DNA of 36,093 nt from positions 1-36,093 of the forward strand of contig JANQJE010000183.1 of NCBI GenBank assembly GCA_028281795.1, given 5' to 3'. Source of the stretch: Cohaesibacteraceae bacterium. Lineage in GTDB: Bacteria; Pseudomonadota; Alphaproteobacteria; Rhizobiales; MH13. The number at the start of each line of letters is the position of its first letter. Within the stretch, counting starts at the first letter, position 1. Position numbers and translations under genes: made by a program. Shown here piece after piece: positions 28,199-36,093 of this stretch. The notes under the pieces are model-generated. The model was not told the origin of the DNA. It did no database searches and saw only the letters and a program-made list of their open reading frames with translations.

Positions 28199-30467
28199 TC
28201 AGTGTCAGGGATTGCGGTTCGAAAACACCGGAGGTTGGCGTTGCCGTCACCTTGACGGGATCGTCCCCCACAACACGCACCCAGAAGCCCGCGACACCGC
28301 TGATCAGAGGAATGGATGGCGTGCCCTGCAGCACCGCCGGTCCATCTACCGAGATTGCCAGTTGGTCCATCAAGAAGGGTAGCCGGTTACCAGCCTGATC
28401 GCGTGCTGTGATCTGGACCAACCTGTCCTGATAGGCATCGTGCGTTCTGATGACGGGCCGGCATGCCATTTCGAGCACGGTGGGGACCGGGTTTGCGGCA
28501 TACGTCCGGCGGATCAGCTCCTGTCCGCCCAGATAGCCCCTGATGACGCCGCCTTTCCATTTGTCGCCCCAGGCGACTCGCTTGTCCTCGGGCAGATCCG
28601 CCGCCTCAATCACAACGGGCGGGTGGGGCAAAAAAGGGAAACGGTCATACGCCGGCTGGAAGCTCAAAGGCTCATCGTCACCGTACTGGAACGTGATCTC
28701 ATCGCAGTTGGTGAGGATGATCAGCGGGAAGATGCCGCCGACCTTGCGGTCTCCGAACGACCAGTGGGTCACCGGTTCGAGAACAGGCTGGATCAACGGA
28801 TCAAGCCCCTGGCTGGCATAAACGGATGCGGCGAATTTGGGTGCGCGCGTCATCGTCGTTACGCCGTGGTAACAGATGCGATCGCCGGACCCGAAGTCGG
28901 CATGGGTGTTGTAATCGAACATGCACCAGCCGATGGAGCCTGCGATATGCGGGTCGCCATGGGCAGCGTTCACGACCTCCAGATGGCGCAGCACATGTTC
29001 CTCCTGGCGCTCCTCGCCATCGAAGATTTTGGTCGGGTACATGTGGCCGCCATACTCCGTCACCATATAGGGAACGTGCTTCGTCAGCCCTGTCACCTCG
29101 CGTTGATCACGCAAGGGTGTACGCGGGCGATTGACCCCCGGCAGATGTTCTTCGCCAAGCACAAAGTCATTCATCGTGTAGACATCTTCGAGCAATGAGG
29201 AATTGGTGTGCTTGCGCACTCCGGCTGTCTGACGTGTCGGGTCGAGCTGGCGCGCGCGCTGGTTGGTGGCCGTGTAGAATGCGTCATCGTCCGGCGACTC
29301 GTTGATCCGCACGCCCCACAGAATAATGGACGGGTGGTTCCAGTCGCGCCGGATCATGGCTTCGACATTGGCCAGGCTTTGCGCCTTGAACGCCTCGCCG
29401 CCGATATGCTGCCATCCGGGAATCTCCTCAAAGACCATCAGCCCGATTTCATCGCATCGGTCCAGAAAAGCCTTGGACTGCGGATAGTGGGAGGTGCGCG
29501 CCAGATTGCAGCCAAGCTGATACTTCAGCATGTCGGCATCCTGCGCCTGCGCTTCCGGGCCCAGAGCATAGCCGACAGTCGGGAAGCTCTGGTGACGGTT
29601 GAGCCCCATGATCTTCAAGGGCCGATCGTTGAGAAAGAACCCGTCCGGCCGGAACTCGGCCTTGCGGATACCCAGACGCACTGTGACAGAGTCCTCGCCG
29701 TCCTCGGCGCGGTAGGTGATCTTGAACCTGTGCAGCGTCGGGTTGTTGGGTGACCATCGCGCAAGACCTGACCCAAGCTCCAGTTCCGCCTCGCCGTGAT
29801 CGTTGATCAGGGTGAAGCCGGGCGTCTTGCCGACCGGCTGACCATCTTCGTCCAGGCGGGAAAGGATTACGGCACCGGCGACAGGCCGGGCCTGTGGATT
29901 CGACATCCATATACGGACCGTGGCGTGGACGGTTTCGGCCATCGGATCGATGAGCTCGATCTTGACGTTTTCAATGGTGATGGCCGGCCGCACGTCGAGC
30001 CAGACATCGCGGTAGATACCGGCATAGGTCAGGTAGTCGATGCGGCCCCCGAAGGGCGGAATGTCACCGTTTTCGCTGCCATCGATGGCGACGGTAATGA
30101 GATTTTCCCCGTCGATCAGGTGATCCGTCAGGCGCGCTTCAAAGGGCGTGTAGCCGTCGGGGTGGTCGGCAACCTGATGACCGTTGATCCAGACTTTGCT
30201 GCCCGCCAAGACGCCTTCAAAACACAGAACCACCTCGCGACCCTCGAAGTGTGGTTCCCAATGCAGGATGCGCTGATAAGTGAAGGGCCGCTGATAGGAA
30301 CGCTCATCGCCGTAGTTCCAGGGCAGGTCGACCGCATTGTGTGGCAGGCGAACCGTCGGGCCGGGCAGAGGAAGCGTAATCCAGGCCGGATCGAACCCGT
30401 TATGGAAAACCCAGCCGGTGTTGGCCGGGGAGCGCTGACGCTGGAAGTACGGATGAGGGGATGACAT
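28191..30467 (-). CDS. Glycoside hydrolase family 2 protein (beta-galactosidase/beta-glucuronidase-like)
   Basis: Sugar-binding jelly roll (VWINGHQVADHPDGYTPFEARLTDHL), GLNRHQSFPTVGYAL, RTSHYPQSKAFLDRCDEIGLMVFEEIPGWQHIG, VTEYGGH. Confidence 0.9.
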   Translation of the reverse strand: MSSPHPYFQRQRSPANTGWVFHNGFDPAWITLPLPGPTVRLPHNAVDLPWNYGDERSYQRPFTYQRILHWEPHFEGREVVLCFEGVLAGSKVWINGHQVADHPDGYTPFEARLTDHLIDGENLITVAIDGSENGDIPPFGGRIDYLTYAGIYRDVWLDVRPAITIENVKIELIDPMAETVHATVRIWMSNPQARPVAGAVILSRLDEDGQPVGKTPGFTLINDHGEAELELGSGLARWSPNNPTLHRFKITYRAEDGEDSVTVRLGIRKAEFRPDGFFLNDRPLKIMGLNRHQSFPTVGYALGPEAQAQDADMLKYQLGCNLARTSHYPQSKAFLDRCDEIGLMVFEEIPGWQHIGGEAFKAQSLANVEAMIRRDWNHPSIILWGVRINESPDDDAFYTATNQRARQLDPTRQTAGVRKHTNSSLLEDVYTMNDFVLGEEHLPGVNRPRTPLRDQREVTGLTKHVPYMVTEYGGHMYPTKIFDGEERQEEHVLRHLEVVNAAHGDPHIAGSIGWCMFDYNTHADFGSGDRICYHGVTTMTRAPKFAASVYASQGLDPLIQPVLEPVTHWSFGDRKVGGIFPLIILTNCDEITFQYGDDEPLSFQPAYDRFPFLPHPPVVIEAADLPEDKRVAWGDKWKGGVIRGYLGGQELIRRTYAANPVPTVLEMACRPVIRTHDAYQDRLVQITARDQAGNRLPFLMDQLAISVDGPAVLQGTPSIPLISGVAGFWVRVVGDDPVKVTATPTSGVFEPQSLTLNG

Positions 30468-30533
30468 GAAAGAAGCTCTGCGGGTGTGTTCTGCGAACGT
30501 TTATGCGTTCTCTAGGAAAGAGAAGATGGTCAG

Positions 30534-31160
30534 TCAGCGTTCCTGAAACGCCAGGCGAACGCCCAGTGCGCAATAGACGCTTCCGACGATTTTGCTCTGC
30601 CAGCGCAGGACGGATGGATTGCGGCGCAGGAAGCTGCCGACCTTGCCTGCGGTGAGCGCAAAAACGACAGTGCTGAAAAGGCCCAGAAAGACGAGGATGA
30701 CGCCGAGCGTTGTCAATTGCAGCATGACCGAACCGTTCTCCGGGTTCACGAACTGCGGCAGGAAGGCGAGGAAGAAGAGCGCCGTTTTCGGATTGAGGAC
30801 CTCAGCCAGGATCGCCTGACGGAAGGCCGTTGGCGCCGAGATTACAATCGTCCGGCTGTTTGTGGCCGCCGGCATTTTTTCCAGAAGCGCTTTGATCCCA
30901 AGATAGACCAGATAGGCCGCTCCCAGATATTTGATGACACTGAACAGAAAGGCCGACGCGAGGATGATCGCCGAGATACCGATCACTGCCAGGGCCGTGT
31001 GGATCAGGTCACCGACCGCAATGCCAAGACCCGTGGCAATGCCAACCCGTGTTCCTGATGTGGTGGCCCGCGCCACGGTAAGAATGGTGGCCGGACCCGG
31101 AATGAAGACGAAGCCCAGCACAATCAGAATGTAGGTGATCAAGGTTGCCTGATCGATCAC
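30534..31160 (-). CDS. LysE family translocator
   Basis: FIPGPATILTVARATTSGTRVGIATGLGIAVGDLIHTALAVIG, QAILAEVLNPKTALFFLAFLPQFV. Confidence 0.9.
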   Translation of the reverse strand: MIDQATLITYILIVLGFVFIPGPATILTVARATTSGTRVGIATGLGIAVGDLIHTALAVIGISAIILASAFLFSVIKYLGAAYLVYLGIKALLEKMPAATNSRTIVISAPTAFRQAILAEVLNPKTALFFLAFLPQFVNPENGSVMLQLTTLGVILVFLGLFSTVVFALTAGKVGSFLRRNPSVLRWQSKIVGSVYCALGVRLAFQER

Positions 31161-31199
31161 GAGTGCACCCCGCAGCTGGAACGGTGAAAACGGGCGTGT

Positions 31200-32282
31200 T
31201 TAGCGCACACGCTTGCCGTCTGCATTGAAGAGAAAGGCTTTTTCCGGCGGGATACCGATCTTGAACTGCGCGCCGTGACGGGCATCGCGTCCTTCGTCGG
31301 TTTCGATGGTCAGTGTCTCGCCCGCTGAGGATGCGGCGTAGATGTAACTGTCGGATCCCAGATGCTCGGCAACATCGACGTTGAGGGTGAGCATGGCCCC
31401 GTTCTCGCGGCTCAAATGCTCGGGCCGAATGCCAACTTGACAGGCATCGCCGACGGACAGCCCATTTCCCGCAACGGACAGTGTGACAGGTACATCCCCT
31501 TGCTTCGTCAACTTCACGCTGACGCCGCCATCGGTGCTGGTGACTTCACCGTCCAGGAAGTTCATGCGCGGCGAACCGATGAAGCCTGCCACAAAAGCGT
31601 TGTCGGGATCATCATAAAGAGTCAGAGGGGCTCCGACCTGTTCGATGATACCGCCGCGCAGCACCACGATCTTGTCGGCCAGCGTCATGGCCTCGGTCTG
31701 GTCGTGCGTTACATAGATCATGGTCGAACCGGCCAGCTCATTGTGCAGGCGGGAGATTTCGACGCGCATTGCCACACGCAGTTCGGCATCAAGGTTGGAG
31801 AGAGGCTCATCGAACAGGAAGACATCCGGTTTGCGGACGATGGCGCGGCCAATGGCAACACGCTGGCGCTGACCGCCGGACAGGGCGGCAGGCTTGCGTT
31901 TAAGAAGCGCATCAAGTTGCAGAATATCGGCCGCTTCGGTGACACGCTTGTCGATATCGGCTTTCGGGTGGCCGTTCATCCGCAGGCCGAACGACATGTT
32001 CTCTTCGACGGTCATATGCGGATAGAGGGCGTAGGTCTGGAACACCATGGCAACGCCGCGTTCGGCCGGATCGACATCGTTCATGGTGTTCTCACCGATC
32101 GCGATGGTCCCGCCTGTGATCGCTTCCAGTCCCGCAATCATGCGCAGCAAAGTCGACTTGCCGCAGCCTGACGGGCCGACGAATACGACGAATTCGCCGT
32201 CACCGATATCCAGATCCACACCGTGAATCACATCCACCGGACCATAGCTTTTTTTGACGTCGCGGAGTGTTAGGCCAGCCAT
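31200..32282 (-). CDS. Carbohydrate ABC transporter ATP-binding protein (UgpC/MsmK type)
   Basis: FVGPSGCGKSTLLRMIAGLEAITGGTIAIGENTMNDVDPAERGVAMVFQTYALYPHMTV; LSGGQRQRVAIGRAIVRKPDVFLFDEPLSNLDAELR; TOBE-like C-terminus. Confidence 0.9.
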   Translation of the reverse strand: MAGLTLRDVKKSYGPVDVIHGVDLDIGDGEFVVFVGPSGCGKSTLLRMIAGLEAITGGTIAIGENTMNDVDPAERGVAMVFQTYALYPHMTVEENMSFGLRMNGHPKADIDKRVTEAADILQLDALLKRKPAALSGGQRQRVAIGRAIVRKPDVFLFDEPLSNLDAELRVAMRVEISRLHNELAGSTMIYVTHDQTEAMTLADKIVVLRGGIIEQVGAPLTLYDDPDNAFVAGFIGSPRMNFLDGEVTSTDGGVSVKLTKQGDVPVTLSVAGNGLSVGDACQVGIRPEHLSRENGAMLTLNVDVAEHLGSDSYIYAASSAGETLTIETDEGRDARHGAQFKIGIPPEKAFLFNADGKRVR

Positions 32283-32293
32283 GTGCGTCTTCC

Positions 32294-33187
32294 TCAGGTT
32301 AGTGTCGGCGCCATACGCATGGTGGCGTCTGCCGCAATGATGCGGGCAGCTTCCTTCAGCGTTGGGGCCAGTTTTTCCAGTTGCTTGATGTCGTCGACGG
32401 TGCCCGGACTGGTGGCGGAAAGGCCACCAAACAGAGCACCGTCCGTGGAGAGAATGGGAACCGCGATGCAGACGATGCCGGGCTCATGCTCCTCGCGGTC
32501 GAGCGCATAGCCGCGGCTGCGGATTGCCTCCAGTTCGCGGAGCAGAGCTGCGCGACTGGTCAGTGTGGTGGCGGTGAAACGCGCCAGTGTCTGCCGGTGC
32601 AGGCAGTCTTGCAGTGCGCCTTCCGGCAGATAAGCCATCATGGCTTTGCCGACGCCTGTGCAATAGGCCGGACCGACTTTGCCGGGCCGTGAAAACATGG
32701 CCAGGCCACGGTTGCCGATACGTTTGTCGAGATAAAGCACCTGACCGCTGTCGAGCTGGGCCAGATGGATCGTCTTGCCGAGCTCTGCATGCAGGCTGTC
32801 GAGAACCGGGCGGGCGGCATCGGACAGGGAGCTGTGTGCCCAGGCGGCGTGTGCCAGCCGGATGAGACGAGGGCCAAGCTGGTAGCTGCCGCTGGCTTCA
32901 TTGTGTGTAAGCATACGCTCGTCGGCCAGTGCTTTGAGCATGCGGTGGAGCGTGGCTTTGGGGAAAGGCAGGCGCTCTTTCAGATCGGAAAAACGCAAAG
33001 GCTGTTCCGCCTCGGCGAATGCATCGAGAAGCATGAGCGACTTGGTTACCGGGCCATCGCCGGCCATGCGGCCCTGGTTGCGATTGGATTCGCGCGTGCC
33101 AGCCGACGCCGACATAGCGCTGCCGGGGCGAGCCTGTGTGCTCACACCATTGTCCTGCGCTAATGTGGATCGCTCCTGGCGCCCCAT
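32294..33187 (-). CDS. IclR family transcriptional regulator
   Basis: wHTH (RFSDLKERLPFPKATLHRMLKALADERML) and IclR effector domain (GQVLYLDKRIGNRGLAMFSRPGKVGPAYCTGVGKAMMAYLPEG; DREEHEPGIVCIAVPI). ATG 33187 preceded by GGGAGGTG. Confidence 0.88.
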   Translation of the reverse strand: MGRQERSTLAQDNGVSTQARPGSAMSASAGTRESNRNQGRMAGDGPVTKSLMLLDAFAEAEQPLRFSDLKERLPFPKATLHRMLKALADERMLTHNEASGSYQLGPRLIRLAHAAWAHSSLSDAARPVLDSLHAELGKTIHLAQLDSGQVLYLDKRIGNRGLAMFSRPGKVGPAYCTGVGKAMMAYLPEGALQDCLHRQTLARFTATTLTSRAALLRELEAIRSRGYALDREEHEPGIVCIAVPILSTDGALFGGLSATSPGTVDDIKQLEKLAPTLKEAARIIAADATMRMAPTLT

Positions 33188-33205
33188 ATGCGTTCACCTC
33201 CCACT

Positions 33206-33223
33206 GAACCGGTATACCGGTTC
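33206..33223. promoter_or_regulatory. 18-bp perfect palindrome upstream of iclR-type gene, candidate operator
   Basis: GAACCGGTATACCGGTTC, immediately upstream of the SD of the - strand regulator gene, in the divergent intergenic region. Confidence 0.55.
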
Positions 33224-33493
33224 CGGCGCTTGCAGCCTCGTTGAGCGGGCCATCAATGCGCCTTGACAGACGGTAGGCAATGATGCGTAACATTTCAACC
33301 ACCAAAACAAAGTTCCGTTGAGTGAGACCCAAAATCGGTTTTTGACGGAGTTTGTGACGGTGCACCAAACGCGTTCGCGCCCGAAGGGTTTCCTTCAGGC
33401 GACAAGCCGCAAAGGCGTGAACGTATGGGAGAAACACAGCGGACCTGACACACGGTGGTTGCACTCACCGCCGGTCCGCATGGGAGGATTAGA

Positions 33494-34750
33494 ATGAACC
33501 GTACCCTGAAAGCATCCGTGCTTGGGTTGGCTGGCCTTGGCTTGCTGACCTCGACTGCGCTTGCCGAGCTTACCGGCGATCTGCGCATTATCTCTGACAT
33601 GTCCAACCCATCACCGCGCGCGGTGATGGAAAGCCTGGCAGCTGAGTTCGGTGAGATGCATCCCGATCTCAACATCGAGCTGGAAATCGTCGATCGCGAA
33701 GCCTGGAAAACGCAGATCCGCAATGCGCTGTCTGCCAATCCACCGGATGTGATCAACTGGTACGCTGCCAACCGCATGCTGCCTTATGTGAACGCTGGTC
33801 TGTTCGAAGACATCACCGACATGTGGGACGATGGCTCGCTGACGGGCCTCGATGCCGTCAGGGGCGCGATGACCATCGATGGTCGGCAGTGGGGCGTGCC
33901 CTACACCTATTATCAGTGGGGAGTGTACTACCGCGAAGATATCTTCAACGAGCTTGGCCTGTCGGAGCCGACAACGTTCGAAGAAGAAATTGCCAACTGC
34001 CAGGTGATCCTGGATTCCGGGCGCAAATGCTATGCCATCGGCACCAAGTTCCTTTGGACAGCCGGTGGTTGGTTCGATTATCTGAACATGCGCACCAACG
34101 GCTTTGATCACCATATGGCGCTGGCACAAGGCGAGCTTTCGTGGACGGAAGATGAAGGCGTTCGCGAGACGTTTGCAAACTGGCGCCGTCTGATCGACAT
34201 GGGCGCGTTTGTCGATGATCATCAGTCCTACAGCTGGCAGGAAGCCCTCACATTCTTCACCGATGGCGACGCAACCGCTTACCTCATGGGTAACTTTGCT
34301 GTAGCGCCCATGCGTGACGCAGGGTTGTCGGATGATCAGATCGACTTCTACCAGTTCCCGGTCATCACCGAAGGTCTGCCGCAGGGTGAAGATGCGCCGA
34401 CCGATACGTTCCACATTCCTTCAGGTGCCCAGAACAAGGAAGCCGCCCGCGCTTTCCTTCAGTTCGTGACGTCGCCCGATGTGCAGACGCGGATCAACAA
34501 TGGCGACAACCTCGGTCAGTTGCCTGTGAACGCCAACTCCTCGGTTGATGCCGACGAATTCCTCGAGCAGGGCTTCGAAATGCTGTCGCAAAACGCTCAA
34601 GGCGGTGTGGCGCAGTTCTTCGACCGTGACTTCCCCGCTGAGATGGCCTCGGTCGGTATGGAAGGTCTGCAGGAGTTCATGGTGTTCCCGGACAATCTGG
34701 ACGACATTCTGGAGCGTCTGGAAGACGCACGCCAGCGCATCTACCAATAG
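33494..34750 (+). CDS. Sugar ABC transporter extracellular substrate-binding protein (family 1)
   Basis: Signal peptide MNRTLKASVLGLAGLGLLTSTALA; SBP motifs (AAEFGEMHPDLNIELEIVDREAWKTQIRNALSANPPDVINWYAANRM; GVPYTYYQWGVYYREDIF). ATG 33494 preceded by GGGAGG. Confidence 0.9.
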   Translation: MNRTLKASVLGLAGLGLLTSTALAELTGDLRIISDMSNPSPRAVMESLAAEFGEMHPDLNIELEIVDREAWKTQIRNALSANPPDVINWYAANRMLPYVNAGLFEDITDMWDDGSLTGLDAVRGAMTIDGRQWGVPYTYYQWGVYYREDIFNELGLSEPTTFEEEIANCQVILDSGRKCYAIGTKFLWTAGGWFDYLNMRTNGFDHHMALAQGELSWTEDEGVRETFANWRRLIDMGAFVDDHQSYSWQEALTFFTDGDATAYLMGNFAVAPMRDAGLSDDQIDFYQFPVITEGLPQGEDAPTDTFHIPSGAQNKEAARAFLQFVTSPDVQTRINNGDNLGQLPVNANSSVDADEFLEQGFEMLSQNAQGGVAQFFDRDFPAEMASVGMEGLQEFMVFPDNLDDILERLEDARQRIYQ

Positions 34751-34765
34751 GCTGATCGGATGCCT

Positions 34766-34796
34766 TGTCCTGCCTCGGCATGCCCGAGGCAGGACA
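34766..34796 (+). promoter_or_regulatory. Strong intergenic hairpin between binding-protein and permease genes
   Basis: 13-bp perfect stem TGTCCTGCCTCGG-catgc-CCGAGGCAGGACA without a U-tract, 15 bp after the SBP stop. Confidence 0.65.
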
Positions 34797-34916
34797 TCCT
34801 GCCACGGTGTGCATTCAACTTATTCGAGAAGCCGACGATGATGGCCTGACGCCGCGCCACGTCGCTTGTCGCATACGTTGAACGTCCCTTAAGCCCGATC
34901 TGTAAGGAGCACGCCC

Positions 34917-35837
34917 ATGGTATCCGCGACCGCCACAGTGCAACGACGGAGTTGGTACAAGCGCAACGAGATTGCGACCACGCCGTGGCTGTTCCTCTTG
35001 CCTGGCATCCTGTTTTTTTCCGTCTATGTGGTCATTCCGATCTTTCAGTCTGTCTGGATCAGTTTCCACGAGTGGGACGGTCTGGGTGAGATGACATGGG
35101 TGGGGCTTGGGAATTACGAGCGCCTGCTCACCGATGACCGGAAGTTCGATACCTCTTTCTGGAACAACGTCAGATGGCTGATTCTCTACCTGTTGGCGAT
35201 TCCGGCAGGCCTGTTCATTGCCTTGTTCCTGAACCAGACGGTACGCGGCATTCGATTGTACAAGTCGATGTTCTTTTTCCCGTTTGTGCTCAGTCAGGTA
35301 GTAGTCGGGCTGGTCTTTTCCTGGTTCTACCTGCCGCGCGAGGGCCTGTTGAACGCGATGCTTGCGCTTGTGGGGCTGGGACCCGTCAACATTCTGGGTG
35401 ATCCCACCCTGGCGACCTATGGCATCATCGCCGCCGGGCTTTGGCCTCAAACCGCCTACTGCATGATCCTCTATCTTACGGGCCTCAACGCCGTTGATCC
35501 CGAGCAGATCGAAGCAGGACGGCTGGACGGCGCCAAAGGCTTCAAAATGCTCTGGTATGTGATCCTGCCGCAGCTTAAGCCTGCCACGTTCATCGCTTTC
35601 GTCGTAACGATCATCGGTGCGTTGCGGTCCTTCGACCTTATCTCCGTTATGACCAATGGCGGGCCGTTCGGCTCGACCCGGGTTCTGAGCTTCTACATGT
35701 TCGAGGAATCCCTGTCGGAATTCGGATTCCGTATGGGCTACGGCGCGGCCATCGCGGTGGTGCTGTTCTTCCTCATGCTCGGCTTCATTGTTTATTTCCT
35801 CTACTCCATGTGGCGCGAAGAAAAGGGGGCACGCTGA
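34917..35837 (+). CDS. Sugar ABC transporter permease (MalF-type)
   Basis: Multi-TM; EAGRLDGAKGFKMLWYVILPQLKPATFIAFVVT EAA motif. Confidence 0.9.
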   Translation: MVSATATVQRRSWYKRNEIATTPWLFLLPGILFFSVYVVIPIFQSVWISFHEWDGLGEMTWVGLGNYERLLTDDRKFDTSFWNNVRWLILYLLAIPAGLFIALFLNQTVRGIRLYKSMFFFPFVLSQVVVGLVFSWFYLPREGLLNAMLALVGLGPVNILGDPTLATYGIIAAGLWPQTAYCMILYLTGLNAVDPEQIEAGRLDGAKGFKMLWYVILPQLKPATFIAFVVTIIGALRSFDLISVMTNGGPFGSTRVLSFYMFEESLSEFGFRMGYGAAIAVVLFFLMLGFIVYFLYSMWREEKGAR

Positions 35838-36093
35838 TGTTTCCCAGACCGATAGAAAAATCCTCACGTGCCTGGCAGCTTGGCTACCAAGGTCTGTTGC
35901 CGATTGCGTTGCTGCTCTGGTTGTTGCCGCTGGTTGCCGTTGCCGTTTTTTCGGTGAAGCCGGATGCCGACTTCACCAACGGTAATTATTGGGGGCTGCC
36001 GTCGAGTTTCGAGCTCTTCTCCAACTATGGCCGGGTGTTCTTCGAGTCCGATATGCCCCGCTACATGGTGAACTCCTTTCTGATCACCGTGCC
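35837..36093 (+). CDS. Second sugar ABC transporter permease (MalG-type), 3'-truncated at window edge
   Basis: ATG overlaps previous stop (TGATG); frame open to window end: MFPRPIEKSSRAWQLGYQGLLPIALLLWLLPLVAVAVFSVKPDADFTNGNYWGLPSSFELFSNYGRVFFESDMPRYMVNSFLITV. Missing from the ORF track because it has no stop in the window. Confidence 0.85.
   Translation, partial: MFPRPIEKSSRAWQLGYQGLLPIALLLWLLPLVAVAVFSVKPDADFTNGNYWGLPSSFELFSNYGRVFFESDMPRYMVNSFLITV

Noticed and set aside
31200-32282. Possible duplication of ugpC (25673..26725) and the ATPase at 31200..32282
   Set aside because: Similarity is limited to what is normal for the same ABC ATPase subfamily; contexts and C-terminal domains differ, so no recent duplication is claimed.

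Overview
The window is a GC-rich alphaproteobacterial chromosome segment (Rhizobiales-like by content and style, an inference). From left to right it contains: (i) a 5'-truncated mitofilin-like coiled-coil gene, a HemY-domain gene and tRNA-Thr(CGT); (ii) a + strand operon of about 10 kb encoding a GntR regulator, MR/MLE-family dehydratase, RbsB/FrcB-type sugar ABC transporter, SDR, aldose 1-epimerase, SMP-30 lactonase, AraD1/FAH-family protein and aldehyde dehydrogenase, which fits a non-phosphorylative (Weimberg-type) sugar oxidation pathway; (iii) a - strand form II (AYRGAGR) CO-dehydrogenase-like cluster in the order coxD-coxE-coxG-coxS-coxL-coxM, with divergent XdhC/CoxI-like and MobA-like genes; (iv) a ugpBAEC-type transporter followed by an EEP-superfamily hydrolase; (v) a - strand iclR / ABC ATPase / lysE / GH2 / MOSC cluster, divergent from a second sugar ABC transporter that runs off the right edge. 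The most striking signal is a pair of 311-bp MITE-like elements, without an evident transposase, with about 23-bp terminal inverted repeats and TA target duplications. They sit in two unrelated operons. Each is inserted exactly into the TA of a gene's stop codon after a GCC (Ala) codon, so that the element's first base regenerates an in-frame TAG. Their arms are well conserved, but the 43-nt centre is strongly diverged at identical length. A second notable signal is a perfect 18+3+18 bp palindrome covering the -10 to Shine-Dalgarno region of the GntR gene, which also indicates that the true start is the TTG at 3527.
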